In this document: positions 1 through 9,548 of the stretch, piece after piece
How the letters are laid out: each line of letters begins with the position of its first letter
Numbering within the stretch: position 1 is the stretch's first letter
NCBI RefSeq assembly: GCF_024345495.1
Contig: NZ_JAGQBF010000008.1
Coordinates: forward strand, 37,603-101,602
DNA from: Synechococcus sp. RedBA-s
Lineage (GTDB): Bacteria > Cyanobacteriota > Cyanobacteriia > PCC-6307 > Cyanobiaceae
Direction: 5' to 3'
Length of the DNA: 64,000 nucleotides
Notes under the pieces: model-generated
Database searches by the model: none
Told to the model about the DNA's origin: nothing
What the model saw: only the letters and a program-made list of their open reading frames with translations
Translations under genes and position numbers: made by a program

Positions 1-818
1 ACGGCCAGGTGGTGGCGATGACCGGCGACGGTGTCAACGACGCCCCGGCCCTGAAGCAGGCCCACATCGGCGTGGCGATGGGCATCACCGGCACCGAGGT
101 GAGCAAGGAGGCCTCCGACATGGTGCTGCTCGACGACAACTTCGCCACGATCGTCAACGCGGTGGAGGAGGGGCGGCTCGTGTATGCCAACATTCGCCGC
201 TTCGTGAAGTACATCCTCGGCAGCAACGTCGGTGAGCTGATCACGATCGCCTCAGCGCCGCTGCTCGGCCTGGTGGGCTCTCCCCTCTCGCCGCTCCAGA
301 TCCTCTGGATGAATCTGGTGACCGATGGTGTGCCCGCCCTGGCCCTGGCCCTGGAGCCCGGCGAGGAAGGTCTGATGCAACGGCCTCCAGCTGAACCCGG
401 GGAGTCGATCTTCGCCAGAGGGATCGGTAGTTACATTCTGCGAATCGGGGTGGTGTTTGCGATCCTCACGATCGTGCTGATGGTCTACGCCTTCCGGGCC
501 GGGGCTCCATGGCAGACGATGGTGTTCACCACCCTCTGCCTGGCCCAGATGGGCCATGCCCTGGCCGCCCGCAGTGATCTGCCGCTCGTGCAGGTGAATC
601 CGTTCTCCAACCTCTGGCTGATCGGGGCTGTGGTGCTTACCTCCGCCCTGCAGATGGCCCTGCTCTACGTGCCCGTGTTATCGAACTTCTTCGAGACGAC
701 GCCCCTTAGCCTCCCGGATCTAGCCATCTGCGTAGGGTTCAGCTTCCTGTTCTTCCTCTACCTGGAGCTGGAGAAGGTCTGGCGGCTGTGGCGCCGCCGC
801 GCCCATGCCGATGCCTGA
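1..818 (+). CDS. P-type cation-transporting ATPase, C-terminal part (cut by window edge)
   Basis: The reading frame is open from the first bases, so the 5' end lies outside the window. It begins just before the hinge motif [12 protein letters not shown] of P-type ATPases, which belongs to the P domain and helps coordinate Mg2+. Several membrane segments follow. One carries NLVTDG, the ion-coordinating M6 signature of P2-type (SERCA/PacL-like) pumps, and an upstream helix carries NVGEL. The protein would move a cation, probably Ca2+ or Na+, across the membrane using ATP. The substrate cannot be read without the N-terminal half. The last codons overlap the start of the DedA gene, suggesting co-transcription. 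Confidence 0.93.
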   Translation, partial: GQVVAMTGDGVNDAPALKQAHIGVAMGITGTEVSKEASDMVLLDDNFATIVNAVEEGRLVYANIRRFVKYILGSNVGELITIASAPLLGLVGSPLSPLQILWMNLVTDGVPALALALEPGEEGLMQRPPAEPGESIFARGIGSYILRIGVVFAILTIVLMVYAFRAGAPWQTMVFTTLCLAQMGHALAARSDLPLVQVNPFSNLWLIGAVVLTSALQMALLYVPVLSNFFETTPLSLPDLAICVGFSFLFFLYLELEKVWRLWRRRAHADA

Positions 819-1503
819 GCTGCTGGTCGGCTCCCTTGTCCAGGCGGGACGGTTGCAGCAGTGGGCCGAAGCGTTTCTCACGCTGATCGGTGACACGGTC
901 GAGACCAATCCCGCTCAGGGCTATCTGTTGATCGGCCTGGCGCTGCTCCTCGAGAACGTGATACCGCCGATTCCCTCAGAGCTGGTGATGCCCCTGAGCG
1001 GCTTTCTGATTCAGCAGGGCAAGCTCCAGTTCATTCCCGTGGTGGGCGCCGCCTTGACCGGCACCGTGCTCGGGGCCTGGTTCTGGTACGGGATTGGTCG
1101 CCTGGTGAATGAGCAACGACTGGAACATCTGATCGGTCGCCATGGCCGTTGCCTCGGCCTCAAGCCTGCTGATCTGGCTCTCAGCAGGCGCTGGTTTTCT
1201 CGCCATGGAGCGGCGGTGGTGTTCTGGGGTCGACTGGTTCCTGGTATCAGGCCATTCGTTTCGATACCTGCCGGCATTGAACTGATGCCTCAACGGTCGT
1301 TTCTGTTCTGGACCAGTGCAGGAAGCCTGCTCTGGATCCTGGCACTCGTCAGTGCTGGCTTCCTGCTGGGGGACAACTACCGCCAGATCCTGGTCTGGAT
1401 TGCGCCCTTCACCAGCCTCATGATCCGCCTTCTGCTCGTGCTCATCGCTGTGGTAACGATCTGGATCGGGGCCCGTGCCCTTCAGCGAAACTCCAGACCG
1501 TGA
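805..1503 (+). CDS. DedA family membrane protein
   Basis: This 232-residue hydrophobic protein has the DedA/VTT (SNARE-associated) layout. An N-terminal hydrophobic stretch around residues 30-75 contains [11 protein letters not shown] central [18 protein letters not shown] motif carries the conserved arginines of the family, and two further membrane helices follow. DedA proteins are thought to act in undecaprenyl-phosphate or lipid flipping and membrane homeostasis. The ATG lies inside the end of the upstream ATPase gene (14-bp overlap), so the two are probably translationally coupled. The exact substrate is unknown. Confidence 0.9.
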   Translation: MPMPELLVGSLVQAGRLQQWAEAFLTLIGDTVETNPAQGYLLIGLALLLENVIPPIPSELVMPLSGFLIQQGKLQFIPVVGAALTGTVLGAWFWYGIGRLVNEQRLEHLIGRHGRCLGLKPADLALSRRWFSRHGAAVVFWGRLVPGIRPFVSIPAGIELMPQRSFLFWTSAGSLLWILALVSAGFLLGDNYRQILVWIAPFTSLMIRLLLVLIAVVTIWIGARALQRNSRP

Positions 1504-1547
1504 AGGCTCCCCGGAGGCAGGCCTATTCAGAGGAGATCTGGATCGAA

Positions 1548-1817
1548 TCACTCAGCTCCTGACTGTTCCTTCACCGGCCGACCGTCGCGCTCGCTGAAGC
1601 CGCTTGGGTCGACCAGGATTGGAATTCCGGCTAGCACCAAAGCGATGAGAAGCATGGTAAAGACGCTGAGCCAGAAGCCCAGTCCCCGATGATTCATTAT
1701 TCCAAGCACAGGGTGACCACACCCCACGCAGATCATCGAGCCCTTCCCCAGACTCCCTTTGGTGATCATGCGGCAGCCACAACGTTGACAGGGCACGACA
1801 GATGGAGGCACCAACAC
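1548..1817 (-). CDS. small zinc-ribbon membrane protein
   Basis: The 89-residue product starts with a two-pair cysteine knuckle (CQRC at about residue 10 and CVGC at about residue 31), as in zinc ribbons. One or two hydrophobic segments follow (about residues 46-70), then a short polar tail. No named family was recognised. It is convergent with the dedA gene. A membrane-anchored zinc-ribbon role is inferred from composition only. Confidence 0.6.
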   Translation of the reverse strand: MLVPPSVVPCQRCGCRMITKGSLGKGSMICVGCGHPVLGIMNHRGLGFWLSVFTMLLIALVLAGIPILVDPSGFSERDGRPVKEQSGAE

Positions 1818-1969
1818 CCCTCAGACCATTGCAGCTCAGCCGTGACATCTGCTGATTCAACCGCAACCAAAAAATGGAAAATCGATGCCCTGCCTTCATC
1901 GATCAACAATTCATTGCTGGCTCGCTGGGTCGTTGCATCTATCATTGTGATCCATTAGCCCTGGCTTGA

Positions 1970-3265
1970 TCACTTCATCTCAAGAGGCATTACCAGAATC
2001 TTGTCAACGCGCTTTCCATCCATATCCATCACCTCAAAGCGATATCCTTGCCAGTTGAAATGGTCGGATGCCTTGGGGATGCGCTCCAGTGCATGAATCA
2101 CGAATCCAGCCATGGTGTGATACTGCCGCTGTTCATCTGAGCCGAGCAGTTTGCTGCCGATTCGATCATCAAAATCATTGATGTCGAGGCTGCCGTCCAC
2201 CAGCCAACTGCCATCATCGCGGATCACGAATGAAGGCTCCTCCTCGTCTTCCAACGCTGGCAGGTCCCCGACGATGCCCTCCATCAGATCGTTGAGCGTC
2301 ACGAGACCCTCCACCCCACCGAACTCATCAGTGACCAGGGCGATGTGAATGCCGGTGCGTTTGAACTGCTCTAACACCGTGAGGGACCGGATCGATTCCG
2401 CCACATAGAGCGGCGGCTGGCAAAGCGCTTCCAGATCAATGGGGTCGCTGCCCAGTTGGGCGGTGAGCAGGCTTCGCACTCGAACGATACCGAGGCAGTC
2501 GTCCAGACTGCCTCGGCCTACCGGGAAACGGGAGTGGTTCGACTCCTTAACCTCAGTGAGATTCCACTCCAGGGATGACTCCAGATCCAGCCAACGGATC
2601 TCAGTGCGCGGCGTCATCATTGTCTTGATCGTGCGATCTCCCAGTCGCAACACCCGTTGCACCATGTCATGCTCACTTTCCTCGAAGACACCGGAATCGG
2701 CACCCTGGCGGATCAGGGCTTTGATTTCCTCCTCGGTGACGTCGGGTTCAGCGGAGGGGTCCACGTTCAGGAGTCTCAGCAGAGCATCAGTGGAGATGCC
2801 GAGCAGGTGCACTGCCGGGGCACTCATTCTGGAGAGTGTGCGCATGGCGGGGGCGATGCGGCAGGCGATCCGCTCCGGATTGGCCAAGGCAATCCGCTTG
2901 GGCACCAACTCGCCGATCACCAGGGAGAGGTAGGTGATCAGGGCCACCACCAGCGTGACACTTAATCCTTCGCTATAGGGCTGCAGCGCCTTGATGCCAT
3001 CGAAGATGGGCCTGAGATGCTGCGCCACCGTGGACCCGGCAACGGCACCGCTGAGGATGCCGATCAGGGTGATGCCGATCTGCACCGTCGAGAGGAAATC
3101 GTTAGGCGATTCCGCCAGGCGAAGGGCCGCTTGAGCAGGGCGGTTCCCTTTCTCGGCCAACTGCTGCAGCCGCAGCTTCCGGGCTGAAACTACGGCGATT
3201 TCAGAGCCTGAGAAGATCCCGTTGGCGATGATCAGCAACAGGATGAATAGGATCTCGAACGCCAA
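1970..3265 (-). CDS. CNNM/CorC-type membrane protein (DUF21-CBS-CorC_HlyC)
   Basis: The 431-residue protein has the complete layout of the hemolysin-like CNNM/CorC family. The DUF21 transmembrane domain covers about residues 1-180 and contains [16 protein letters not shown] near the start. A pair of CBS domains (about 205-330, with TEIRWLDLE and the typical [20 protein letters not shown]) follows, then a C-terminal CorC_HlyC domain (about 345-430). Family members are linked to Mg2+ or Co2+ efflux or its regulation. Length is normal and no defect is visible. It is transcribed towards the zinc-ribbon gene. Confidence 0.93.
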   Translation of the reverse strand: MAFEILFILLLIIANGIFSGSEIAVVSARKLRLQQLAEKGNRPAQAALRLAESPNDFLSTVQIGITLIGILSGAVAGSTVAQHLRPIFDGIKALQPYSEGLSVTLVVALITYLSLVIGELVPKRIALANPERIACRIAPAMRTLSRMSAPAVHLLGISTDALLRLLNVDPSAEPDVTEEEIKALIRQGADSGVFEESEHDMVQRVLRLGDRTIKTMMTPRTEIRWLDLESSLEWNLTEVKESNHSRFPVGRGSLDDCLGIVRVRSLLTAQLGSDPIDLEALCQPPLYVAESIRSLTVLEQFKRTGIHIALVTDEFGGVEGLVTLNDLMEGIVGDLPALEDEEEPSFVIRDDGSWLVDGSLDINDFDDRIGSKLLGSDEQRQYHTMAGFVIHALERIPKASDHFNWQGYRFEVMDMDGKRVDKILVMPLEMK

Positions 3266-3373
3266 GCAGTGATGAAGACCCAGTCGAGGTCAATAATCTA
3301 CTGGTTGGATCAGGCCTCATCCTGGTTGTTGCGGTGGCAGCCCAGTTGGGGCCAGCCAGCCGCTCCACACCCT

Positions 3374-3841
3374 TCACTGCCGGTCCTGGGCGAACCACTC
3401 GGGGGTGGCCTCATAGCAGGCGGCATTGCGCTCGTTCTCACGCGCCTCCACCTTCCAGCAGCAGCTGCGGCCGTCGTCGCGGGCGCGCAGGAGCTCGTTG
3501 GCCCAGCCCCAGACCAGCTCCGCGCTGCTCTCCATCCCCACGTTGGCCATCACGCGCAGGTCGAGGGCTCCTTGATCATGCAACGAGCGCCACTGCTCCA
3601 GCAGCGGGTCATCGGCATTCACCAGGAAGGTGTGATCAAACTGCCCGGCCAGTTGGGCCTCCAGCGTCTTGAGGCCCGAGAAATCCACCACGAAACCATT
3701 GGCATCCAGCTCTCTGGCCCGGAACCAGCAGGTGAAGCTGCGGCTGTAGCCGTGCACGAAGCGGCAGTGGCCCCGGTGCCGCCACTGGCGGTGACAGCAG
3801 GGGTAACCGCTGAACTGTTTCGAGCAGGTGAACAGGACCAT
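3374..3841 (-). CDS. 6-pyruvoyl-tetrahydropterin synthase / QueD-like protein
   Basis: The 155-residue protein matches the PTPS/QueD fold family. It has an N-terminal CHRQW...GHCRFVHGY block with the expected catalytic cysteine (C26) and two putative zinc histidines (H17, H30), a VDFSGLK strand, an FDHTFL motif with the catalytic Asp-His pair, and a C-terminal AEL glutamate. Canonical members read HGH where this protein reads HGY, so one zinc ligand position is a tyrosine. The family makes 6-carboxy-tetrahydropterin for queuosine or related pterins. It is divergent from hisIE with about 40 bp between them. Confidence 0.85.
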   Translation of the reverse strand: MVLFTCSKQFSGYPCCHRQWRHRGHCRFVHGYSRSFTCWFRARELDANGFVVDFSGLKTLEAQLAGQFDHTFLVNADDPLLEQWRSLHDQGALDLRVMANVGMESSAELVWGWANELLRARDDGRSCCWKVEARENERNAACYEATPEWFAQDRQ

Positions 3842-3883
3842 CGCCGGGATGGGAGAGGATCGCAGCAGCCGGACTCCTCTTCC

Positions 3884-4582
3884 TTGGAGGCATCATTTCA
3901 GCCCCCCAGCCCGATCGGGGCAGACCCCGCCGCCTGGTTGGATCAGCTGCGCTTCGATGGAGCCGGCCTGGTTCCTGCCATCGCCCAGGACTGGCTCGAT
4001 GGTGCGGTGCTGATGCTGGCCTGGATGAACCGGGAGTCGATCAAGCAGACCCTGGCCACGGGCGAAGTGCACTACTGGAGTCGCTCCCGGGCCGAGCTGT
4101 GGCACAAGGGCGCCACCAGTGGCCATCTGCAGCGGCTGAAGGGCCTCCGCTACGACTGTGACAGCGACGTGATGCTGCTGACGGTGGAGCAGGTGGGGGA
4201 TGTGGCCTGCCACACGGGAACGCGCAGCTGCTTCTTCACGCCCGCTCCGCCCCAGGCGATCAGCACCCCAGCGCTGACCGACCCACCGGCCGATGCCTGC
4301 ACTGAGCTGGCGCGGCAGATCCAGGATCGTCGTGATAACCCGGTGGAGGGGAGCTACACCAACCGTCTGCTGGCGGGGGGCGACAACCGCATCCTCAAAA
4401 AGATCGGTGAGGAGAGTGCCGAGTTCGTGATGGCCTGTAAGGACGACGAGGCCGATGGCATCGCCGGGGAGGCGGCCGATCTGATCTTTCACCTCCAGGT
4501 GGCCCTGGCCCACCACGGGGTCGAGTGGCGCCGGGTGCTGGAGATGCTTGCCGCCCGCCGTGGCGCTCCGCGCCGGAGTTGA
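3884..4582 (+). CDS. hisIE: bifunctional phosphoribosyl-AMP cyclohydrolase / phosphoribosyl-ATP pyrophosphatase
   Basis: The HisI half covers about residues 20-125 and includes MLAWMN, the YWSRSR strand, DCDSD (metal-binding aspartates) and [10 protein letters not shown] (zinc cysteines). The HisE half (about 145-230) has GSYTNRL and [13 protein letters not shown], the pyrophosphohydrolase metal-binding helix. Together they catalyse steps 2 and 3 of histidine biosynthesis in the cytoplasm. The frame stays open far upstream across the opposite-strand QueD-like gene, so the long version is an artefact. A TTG at 3884 gives about 232 residues, close to the cyanobacterial norm, but this start is tentative. 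Confidence 0.93.
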   Translation: MEASFQPPSPIGADPAAWLDQLRFDGAGLVPAIAQDWLDGAVLMLAWMNRESIKQTLATGEVHYWSRSRAELWHKGATSGHLQRLKGLRYDCDSDVMLLTVEQVGDVACHTGTRSCFFTPAPPQAISTPALTDPPADACTELARQIQDRRDNPVEGSYTNRLLAGGDNRILKKIGEESAEFVMACKDDEADGIAGEAADLIFHLQVALAHHGVEWRRVLEMLAARRGAPRRS

Positions 4583-4621
4583 GGCCGCGAATAGGGTCGA
4601 AACACTTCAGCTAGTCCCCCC

Positions 4622-4978
4622 TTGCCTCCTTCGCCCCAGGACAGCCCCGCCAACTGCGGAGGACGCCCGCCGCTGCTGGCCACCGGCGTCGCCCCCCTGG
4701 GGATCATCTCGATCGGGATTGTTCCCATGGGAGTGGTTGCGATTGGCGTGGTGCCGATGGGGGTGATCAGCCTCGGGGCCGTCTCGATGGGTCTGGTATC
4801 GGCGGCGGTGGTGAACATGGGGGTGCTCACCGCCGGGGTCACCACCATGGGCGTGTGGTGGGCCGGCCTCGAGGGCCATGGACTGGTGCAACTGAACGCT
4901 CCCGCCAAGCCCCCCGTACCTCTGACGGTGGAGCCGGCCCGCTCCCCTGGCCACCAACACGAGCAACGCACGCCCTAG
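4622..4978 (+). CDS. hydrophobic glycine-pentad repeat protein
   Basis: The 118-residue product has a short polar N-terminus, then eleven tandem five-residue units ending in glycine (VAPLG, IISIG, IVPMG, VVAIG, VVPMG, VISLG, AVSMG, LVSAA, VVNMG, VLTAG, VTTMG), and a proline-rich tail. No catalytic motif is visible. Regular five-residue periodicity with buried aliphatics suggests a pentapeptide-like solenoid or membrane-associated stack, but it does not fit the classical A(D/N)LxX pentapeptide consensus. The start (TTG) is uncertain. It overlaps the convergent protease gene by a few bases. Confidence 0.6.
   Translation: MPPSPQDSPANCGGRPPLLATGVAPLGIISIGIVPMGVVAIGVVPMGVISLGAVSMGLVSAAVVNMGVLTAGVTTMGVWWAGLEGHGLVQLNAPAKPPVPLTVEPARSPGHQHEQRTP
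4688..4852 (+). repeat. eleven 15-bp in-frame tandem units
   Basis: Eleven consecutive 15-bp units each encode four mostly hydrophobic residues plus Gly (one unit has Ala). Third positions vary widely between units, so the repeat is kept at protein level rather than being a recent DNA amplification. Confidence 0.8.
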
Positions 4979-5745
4979 GGCGGCGGCCCGAAGCGGCTTG
5001 GTTGCTGGTAGAGCCAGCGCACTGTTGCGCGGTCGCGGGCACTGAGGCTGAGCTTCGGCTGGGCACCGGGCACCGCCGCCATGGCATCGCCAAGCTCATC
5101 GCTGTGGCCCCAGAGACCGATGGCGTGTCCCAGTTCATGCAGCGCCGTGGCCTGCAGGGCCTCCAGGCGCTGATCGGGGCTGAGCAACACCAGCACACGG
5201 GGCTCAGGGCGCCAGGCCCCCTGGCGCTCCACCTCCAGCAGCTCCAGGAGGGCGCGGCCATGGCTGGCCCGTCGGCGGCCCTGAGCATCCAGGAGCGGAG
5301 GCCGTCGCCGATGGATCAGGATCTGGGCCCGGGCGGGATCGCTCACCATCACCAGGCTGAGTTCTGAGCCCCAGCTGGCCAGGGCGCCGTCGACCGCCTG
5401 CTGCCAGCGCTGCTCAAAGCGAAGGCCGGGGCCGGGCTCCCCCAGGGGTTGCACCCATATGCACCAGCGATCAAGCCTGGGCCAGCCCAGCGGTGTGGTC
5501 TCCAGCAGGTGGCGGTAGTCGGGGGCTGTGGGAGACGGGGCTGCTGGAGCTGCTGCTGCTGGGCTTGGGCTGTGAGCTGAGCCGTCTGGCCCTTGGGGCA
5601 GCGGCCTGATGGGGCGGCTGGAGGTGGCCATAGGGCAGCTCTGCTCACCATGGCGATCAGCCCCAACAGGGTCGGCATTGGCCAACGGAGCGGCCAGTAG
5701 CAGCGCGATCAGCACCAGGCGCCGAATGGTGGAGGAACTGGGCAC
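4975..5745 (-). CDS. secreted metzincin-like zinc protease
   Basis: The 256-residue protein has an N-terminal signal peptide (RRLVLIALLLAAPLANA) and a low-complexity Ala/Pro linker (about residues 35-75). The catalytic region contains HELGHAIGLWGHS near residue 205, which is the extended HExxHxxGxxH zinc motif of matrixins and other metzincins. Downstream, DAMAAVPGAQ may form the Met-turn. It is probably an exported endopeptidase; its substrate is unknown. Its start lies 9 bp from the end of the DUF2214 gene, so the two probably form an operon. Confidence 0.82.
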   Translation of the reverse strand: MPSSSTIRRLVLIALLLAAPLANADPVGADRHGEQSCPMATSSRPIRPLPQGPDGSAHSPSPAAAAPAAPSPTAPDYRHLLETTPLGWPRLDRWCIWVQPLGEPGPGLRFEQRWQQAVDGALASWGSELSLVMVSDPARAQILIHRRRPPLLDAQGRRRASHGRALLELLEVERQGAWRPEPRVLVLLSPDQRLEALQATALHELGHAIGLWGHSDELGDAMAAVPGAQPKLSLSARDRATVRWLYQQPSRFGPPP

Positions 5746-5754
5746 GCAGCCCCC

Positions 5755-6261
5755 TCAGCCCGGCAGCCCGACGCCGCGGGCCATCAGGGTGGCCAGCAGG
5801 GGGATGGTGGCGAAGCCCACCAGCTCGATGTTGAGAATCCAGCCCAGACGGGTGGCCAGGCCCTGGCTCACCTGGGGCAGCTCGCCCTTGCGCAGCGGCA
5901 GAGCCCAGAGGATGTAGGTGACCGTGGGATACAGCGAGAGGGCGCCCACCGTGAGATAAACCCCCACCTTCCACCAGAACAGCGGATTTTCGGTGTAGAA
6001 GCTGCTGCCCTGGCCGTAGTGCAGCACCCGCAGGATGCCGCTGAGCAGCACCAGCAGAGCCGCGATGCCGTACACGATGTCGGTGATGACCATGGTGATG
6101 GCCACGGAGCGATCAGGGTCCGGCCGGATCAGGCGGCGCTCCAGCACCAGCGCCCCGAAGCAGACCATGAAACTGAGGTAGTGGACATAGGCCACGGCGG
6201 CACTGGGCAGCACACCGGTAGGCAACAGTAAGGCGGCGGGCAGATGAACCAGGGCTGTCAT
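5755..6261 (-). CDS. DUF2214 family membrane protein
   Basis: The 168-residue protein has four predicted membrane helices with [21 protein letters not shown] near the N-terminus and a central [27 protein letters not shown] block. It resembles the DUF2214 family of small bacterial membrane proteins, whose function is not established; conserved His residues within helices hint at heme or metal binding. It lies just upstream of the protease gene on the same strand and is divergent from the sigma-factor gene. Confidence 0.8.
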   Translation of the reverse strand: MTALVHLPAALLLPTGVLPSAAVAYVHYLSFMVCFGALVLERRLIRPDPDRSVAITMVITDIVYGIAALLVLLSGILRVLHYGQGSSFYTENPLFWWKVGVYLTVGALSLYPTVTYILWALPLRKGELPQVSQGLATRLGWILNIELVGFATIPLLATLMARGVGLPG

Positions 6262-6472
6262 GGACAGGATTTTGCTTGGTGTGGGCCAAGACAGTAGCGA
6301 GGGAGGCCCGGAAGTGAGTCGTCAGCTGAGCGGGCCGATCTGGCGGCCTGTCTTGAAACCACATTCAAAATCAAGTCCGAATACCGAAGCAAGTTGGAAG
6401 TTGGAAGCCTTTCTGATGATTCTGGCTGAAATGAATTTTCGGCCTAAATTCATTACAGCTTCGGGGTTGAAC

Positions 6473-7396
6473 ATGGCTAGCTCGTTGAGTTCCTTTCTCG
6501 GAGAGATCGGTCGTCATCAATTGCTCACCCCAAATCAGGAGCTCACCCTCGGGCGCAAGGTCCAAGCGATGGTCGCGCTCCATGAGCGATGCACCCAGGC
6601 CGGTGGCAGCGGTGAAGCCTGCGAGTACAGCGATGTGGAGCGCCGCACGATCCGCACGGGTGAGCTGGCCAAGGATCAGATGATCACCGCGAATCTTCGC
6701 CTGGTGGTGAACCTTGCCAAGCGATATCAGGGCAAAGGACTGGATTTGCTCGATCTGATCCAGGAGGGGACTTTGGGTCTTGTGCGGGCTGTGGAGAAGT
6801 ACGACCCCACTCGTGGTCACCGGTTCAGCACCTATGCCTACTGGTGGATCCGCCAGGGACTGAACCGCGCCCTCTCCACCCAGAGCCGCACGATTCGTAT
6901 CCCGGTGAATGTGAACGAAAAGCTCACTAAGTTGCGCGCCGCCAAGGCACGGCTCCTGCAGGCCAATGGCCTGAGCGCCTCAGCCAAGGAGCTGGCCGTC
7001 AGCATGGGTCTTCCGCTCTCGGAGGTGGAAGACCTGCTCTCCTGTGAACTGCGCAGTGTCACGGTCAGCCTCCAAGGGGCGGTCAGATCCAAGTCGGATC
7101 CCACCGAATTGGTGGATGTGCTGCCCAGTGATGAAATGCCCCCGATGGAGCGGGCAGAGCTGGCTGAGCGCAGCGCCTCGGTGTGGACATTGCTTGAGAG
7201 TTCAAGTCTCACTCCACGCGAGCGCACGGTGGTGATCCTGCGCTTCGGGCTTGATGGCAGCCACGAATGGCGCACCCTGGCGGAGGTGGCCCGCCAGCTG
7301 GGCTGCAGCCGTGAGTATTGCCGCCAGGTGGTGCAACGCGCCCTGCGTAAGTTGCGCAAGGCCGGTGTACAGAGCGGCCTTGTGGAAGCGGGATAG
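6473..7396 (+). CDS. RNA polymerase sigma-70 family factor (group 2/3)
   Basis: The 307-residue protein keeps sigma regions 1.2 to 4 but lacks the long region 1.1 of the primary sigma factor. Region 2 has [26 protein letters not shown] and the -10 recognition helix [14 protein letters not shown]. Region 3 has [11 protein letters not shown], and region 4 has [15 protein letters not shown] plus a helix-turn-helix near the C-terminus. It would direct RNA polymerase to a subset of promoters, as non-essential cyanobacterial sigma factors do in stress or light response. ATG 6473 (MASSLSSF) was chosen because upstream residues do not fit the family. Confidence 0.92.
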   Translation: MASSLSSFLGEIGRHQLLTPNQELTLGRKVQAMVALHERCTQAGGSGEACEYSDVERRTIRTGELAKDQMITANLRLVVNLAKRYQGKGLDLLDLIQEGTLGLVRAVEKYDPTRGHRFSTYAYWWIRQGLNRALSTQSRTIRIPVNVNEKLTKLRAAKARLLQANGLSASAKELAVSMGLPLSEVEDLLSCELRSVTVSLQGAVRSKSDPTELVDVLPSDEMPPMERAELAERSASVWTLLESSSLTPRERTVVILRFGLDGSHEWRTLAEVARQLGCSREYCRQVVQRALRKLRKAGVQSGLVEAG

Positions 7397-7491
7397 GGCC
7401 GGATCACCGTCCGAAAGGGGACTGAAACCGTCCTTGCCCGCTCAGGCTCGGTTGATGATGATGGCCGTGTCCGCTGCTCCCTGAGTGAGCC

Positions 7492-7914
7492 ATGGCCCCA
7501 ATCGACGCCAGCCTGTACGACTTCTCTGATGGATCCGCTTCAGGGCGCGGCTCAGACTCTGGAGATCAGACCACCGTTGAGACGGAAGTGCTGGAGAGCA
7601 CGGTCATCGACGAAGGGCTGCTTAAGAGGCTGCTGCGCAAGGCGGGTCGTGCCATTGCCCTGCCGGCCCTGGAATGCCTGGAGCTGCTGCTTGATGGCAG
7701 CACCCCCAACCAGGTGCGGCTGACCATGCTCGCCGCCCTCACTTATCTGCTGCTGCCCTTCGATCTCATTCCCGATTTCATTCCCGCCGCAGGCTTCAGC
7801 GATGATCTGGTGGCGCTCACGGCCCTGCTGGGCCTCACCGGGCGCCATCTCACCCCAGACATCCGCTCCAGGGCCCGGCGCAAGCTGGATCGCTGGTTCC
7901 CCCCCGGCCGTTGA
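7492..7914 (+). CDS. YkvA/DUF1232 domain protein
   Basis: The 140-residue protein has a variable acidic N-terminus (about 1-40) followed by a DUF1232 core with YLLLPFDLIPDFIPAAGFSDD, the signature loop of YkvA-like small membrane proteins. The molecular role is unknown. The stop overlaps the next start (TGATG), pointing to translational coupling with the downstream small gene. Confidence 0.85.
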   Translation: MAPIDASLYDFSDGSASGRGSDSGDQTTVETEVLESTVIDEGLLKRLLRKAGRAIALPALECLELLLDGSTPNQVRLTMLAALTYLLLPFDLIPDFIPAAGFSDDLVALTALLGLTGRHLTPDIRSRARRKLDRWFPPGR

Positions 7915-8276
7915 TGCCCGATCCCAGCAGCTCACCCGCCAGAACGGCTCCTGCTGAGCGCTCCTTCCTCAGCGACCAGCAGCTGGAGGACCTCCAGACC
8001 TTCCTCAAGGACTGGCTGCGCCACCAGGGACGCACCCAGGCGGATCTGAGGCGGGCCCTGCAGGCCGAGTCGATTCGGATGCCGGTGCTGCTGGACACCC
8101 TTCAGCAGCTGCATGCCCAGGGGGGGGTCAGTGCCCTGGCCGCGAGGCTCTGCAACATCGAGGAGCTGTGGCACCGGCAGGAGGGCGATGGGGCCTACTC
8201 CGACGAGGCTGGAGAGATTTCCCAGGACCAGCTGGATCTGCTTCTTGAGGAGATCCGACAGGACCGGCGGATCTAG
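7914..8276 (+). CDS. conserved-looking hypothetical protein
   Basis: The 120-residue soluble, helical, acidic protein is not recognised as a named family. It has an N-terminal helix LSDQQLEDLQTFLKDWLRHQ, a helix-turn-helix-like stretch in the middle and an acidic C-terminus. ATG 7914 overlaps the stop of the DUF1232 gene, which supports it being real and co-expressed. Confidence 0.7.
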   Translation: MPDPSSSPARTAPAERSFLSDQQLEDLQTFLKDWLRHQGRTQADLRRALQAESIRMPVLLDTLQQLHAQGGVSALAARLCNIEELWHRQEGDGAYSDEAGEISQDQLDLLLEEIRQDRRI

Positions 8277-8315
8277 CGCCCGGAGGGCAGAGTGGCAGGA
8301 GCCACGCAGCCCTCC

Positions 8316-8567
8316 ATGGCATCCACTTCCCCCAAGATCCTGGCGATGGCGGTCCTCGCCCTGCTCGCCCTGGCCCCATCAACCCTCAAGGCCCAGAGCT
8401 TGCGCTACAACCTTGGTCCCGGCAGCCGGGTGGGCGTGCCCACCCAGGTGGAGCCCACTGATTGCGTCACCGATCCCAAGGATGGGGCGGTGACCTGCGA
8501 CACCAAGCTCAAGAACCCTCCGGGCGAGTCTCCCGCTCGCCCCCAGTTCGAACCCTTTAACAATTGA
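8316..8567 (+). CDS. small secreted protein
   Basis: The product begins with a signal peptide (ILAMAVLALLALAPSTLKA) followed by about 60 residues containing a likely disulfide pair (CVTDPKDGAVTC) and a proline-rich tail. No family was recognised. The ATG at 8316 puts the signal peptide at the N-terminus; a GTG at 8292 is also possible. The stop overlaps the next start (TGATG). Confidence 0.6.
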   Translation: MASTSPKILAMAVLALLALAPSTLKAQSLRYNLGPGSRVGVPTQVEPTDCVTDPKDGAVTCDTKLKNPPGESPARPQFEPFNN

Positions 8568-9058
8568 TGGCCAGATTCTCCGGCCTCTTTGATGACGAAG
8601 CGTTCCTGGCGCTCGTCGATCGTTTTGAGCGGCAACTGGCCAAGGCGCTCTCGATTCTGCTCTGCGTGGTGCTGATCGCCGCCTCCACTCAGCTGATTGT
8701 TCGGGTCTGGCAGGAGTTCTTCAACCCCAGCACCGGTTGGCTAGGCAACGATCTGATCAAAATCCTCGGTGATGTGCTCACCGTGTTGATTGCCCTAGAG
8801 GTGCTGCAGAACGTCACCGCCTACCTGCGCCACCACGTGGTGCAGATCGAGCTGGTGCTGCTCACCGCCCTCACCGCCGTGGCGCGGAAGGTGATCGTGC
8901 TCCAGCCCGGCGCCGAGGACAAACCCCTGCTGCTGGCAGGACTGGGGATCACGGTGTTGAGCCTCTCGGCGGGGTACTGGCTGGTGCGTTCCTCCACGCT
9001 CATGGAGAAGGCGTCCAGAAGAGGGCGAGCCAAAGTGTTCCGGGATCCGGATCAGTAG
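8567..9058 (+). CDS. PsiE-like membrane protein
   Basis: The 163-residue protein has four predicted membrane helices: one near residues 28-48, and a central block with IKILGDVLTVLIALEVLQNVTAYL. This matches the phosphate-starvation-inducible PsiE family of small inner-membrane proteins with unknown biochemical role. ATG 8567 overlaps the preceding stop. Its last 59 bases overlap the 3' end of the convergent Nif11-cupin gene. Confidence 0.82.
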   Translation: MARFSGLFDDEAFLALVDRFERQLAKALSILLCVVLIAASTQLIVRVWQEFFNPSTGWLGNDLIKILGDVLTVLIALEVLQNVTAYLRHHVVQIELVLLTALTAVARKVIVLQPGAEDKPLLLAGLGITVLSLSAGYWLVRSSTLMEKASRRGRAKVFRDPDQ

Positions 9059-9539
9059 CCACCACCCGGTGGCGACGTCGGGGGGCGATCAGCAGGCTGT
9101 CGCCCACCGCCAGATCCCGTGTCCCGGCCTCATCCTCGAAGCGCAGGCGGGCACTGCCACGCAGCAGCAGCACCCATTCGCTCTGCGGCTGCTCGCACCA
9201 CTGGCCGCTGGCTGTGCTGTGGGCGCAGGAGTGAATCCGCTCCAGGCGCAGGTCGGGGCTCTTCAGCAGCACGTCCAGCCGTTCCTCCCCCGCCGGCGGA
9301 CAGGGGCTTTGCAGCAGGTTGCCCGCTCCGACGAGCTTCCCTGTCTGCAGGTCTGCGACCGGTTCGCCCCAGCGCTTGCCGATGTCATAGCCCTGCGCCC
9401 GGGCCAGGGCCACCACCTCGTGGTGACTGGAGCAGCCCGCCAGGGCCGCACGCAGCTCGGGCTGTGCCTCGCTCTGGGCCACAAAGGCGTTGAGCTGGCG
9501 AACTTTCTCGAGAAAGGTCTGCAGCTGCTCCTCGGCCAT
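9000..9539 (-). CDS. Nif11-like domain fused to a cupin domain
   Basis: Residues 1 to about 65 (EEQLQTFLEKVRQL ... ALARAQGYDIG) look like the Nif11-type leader found on nitrile-hydratase-like RiPP precursors in cyanobacteria. Instead of a short core peptide, the chain continues into a cupin domain (about 75-175) with QPQSEWVLLLRGSARLRFEDE, a DLAVGDSLLIA turn and PRRRHRVVATDPDPGTLWLALFW. Function is unknown. The 3' end overlaps the PsiE-like gene on the other strand by 59 bp, and the GNAT gene lies 9 bp upstream on the same strand. Confidence 0.8.
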   Translation of the reverse strand: MAEEQLQTFLEKVRQLNAFVAQSEAQPELRAALAGCSSHHEVVALARAQGYDIGKRWGEPVADLQTGKLVGAGNLLQSPCPPAGEERLDVLLKSPDLRLERIHSCAHSTASGQWCEQPQSEWVLLLRGSARLRFEDEAGTRDLAVGDSLLIAPRRRHRVVATDPDPGTLWLALFWTPSP

Positions 9540-9548
9540 GGCGGGCGC

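Noticed and set aside
3269..3883. Long 5' extension of the hisIE frame
   Set aside because: It runs antisense through the QueD-like gene and has low-complexity composition with no family match.
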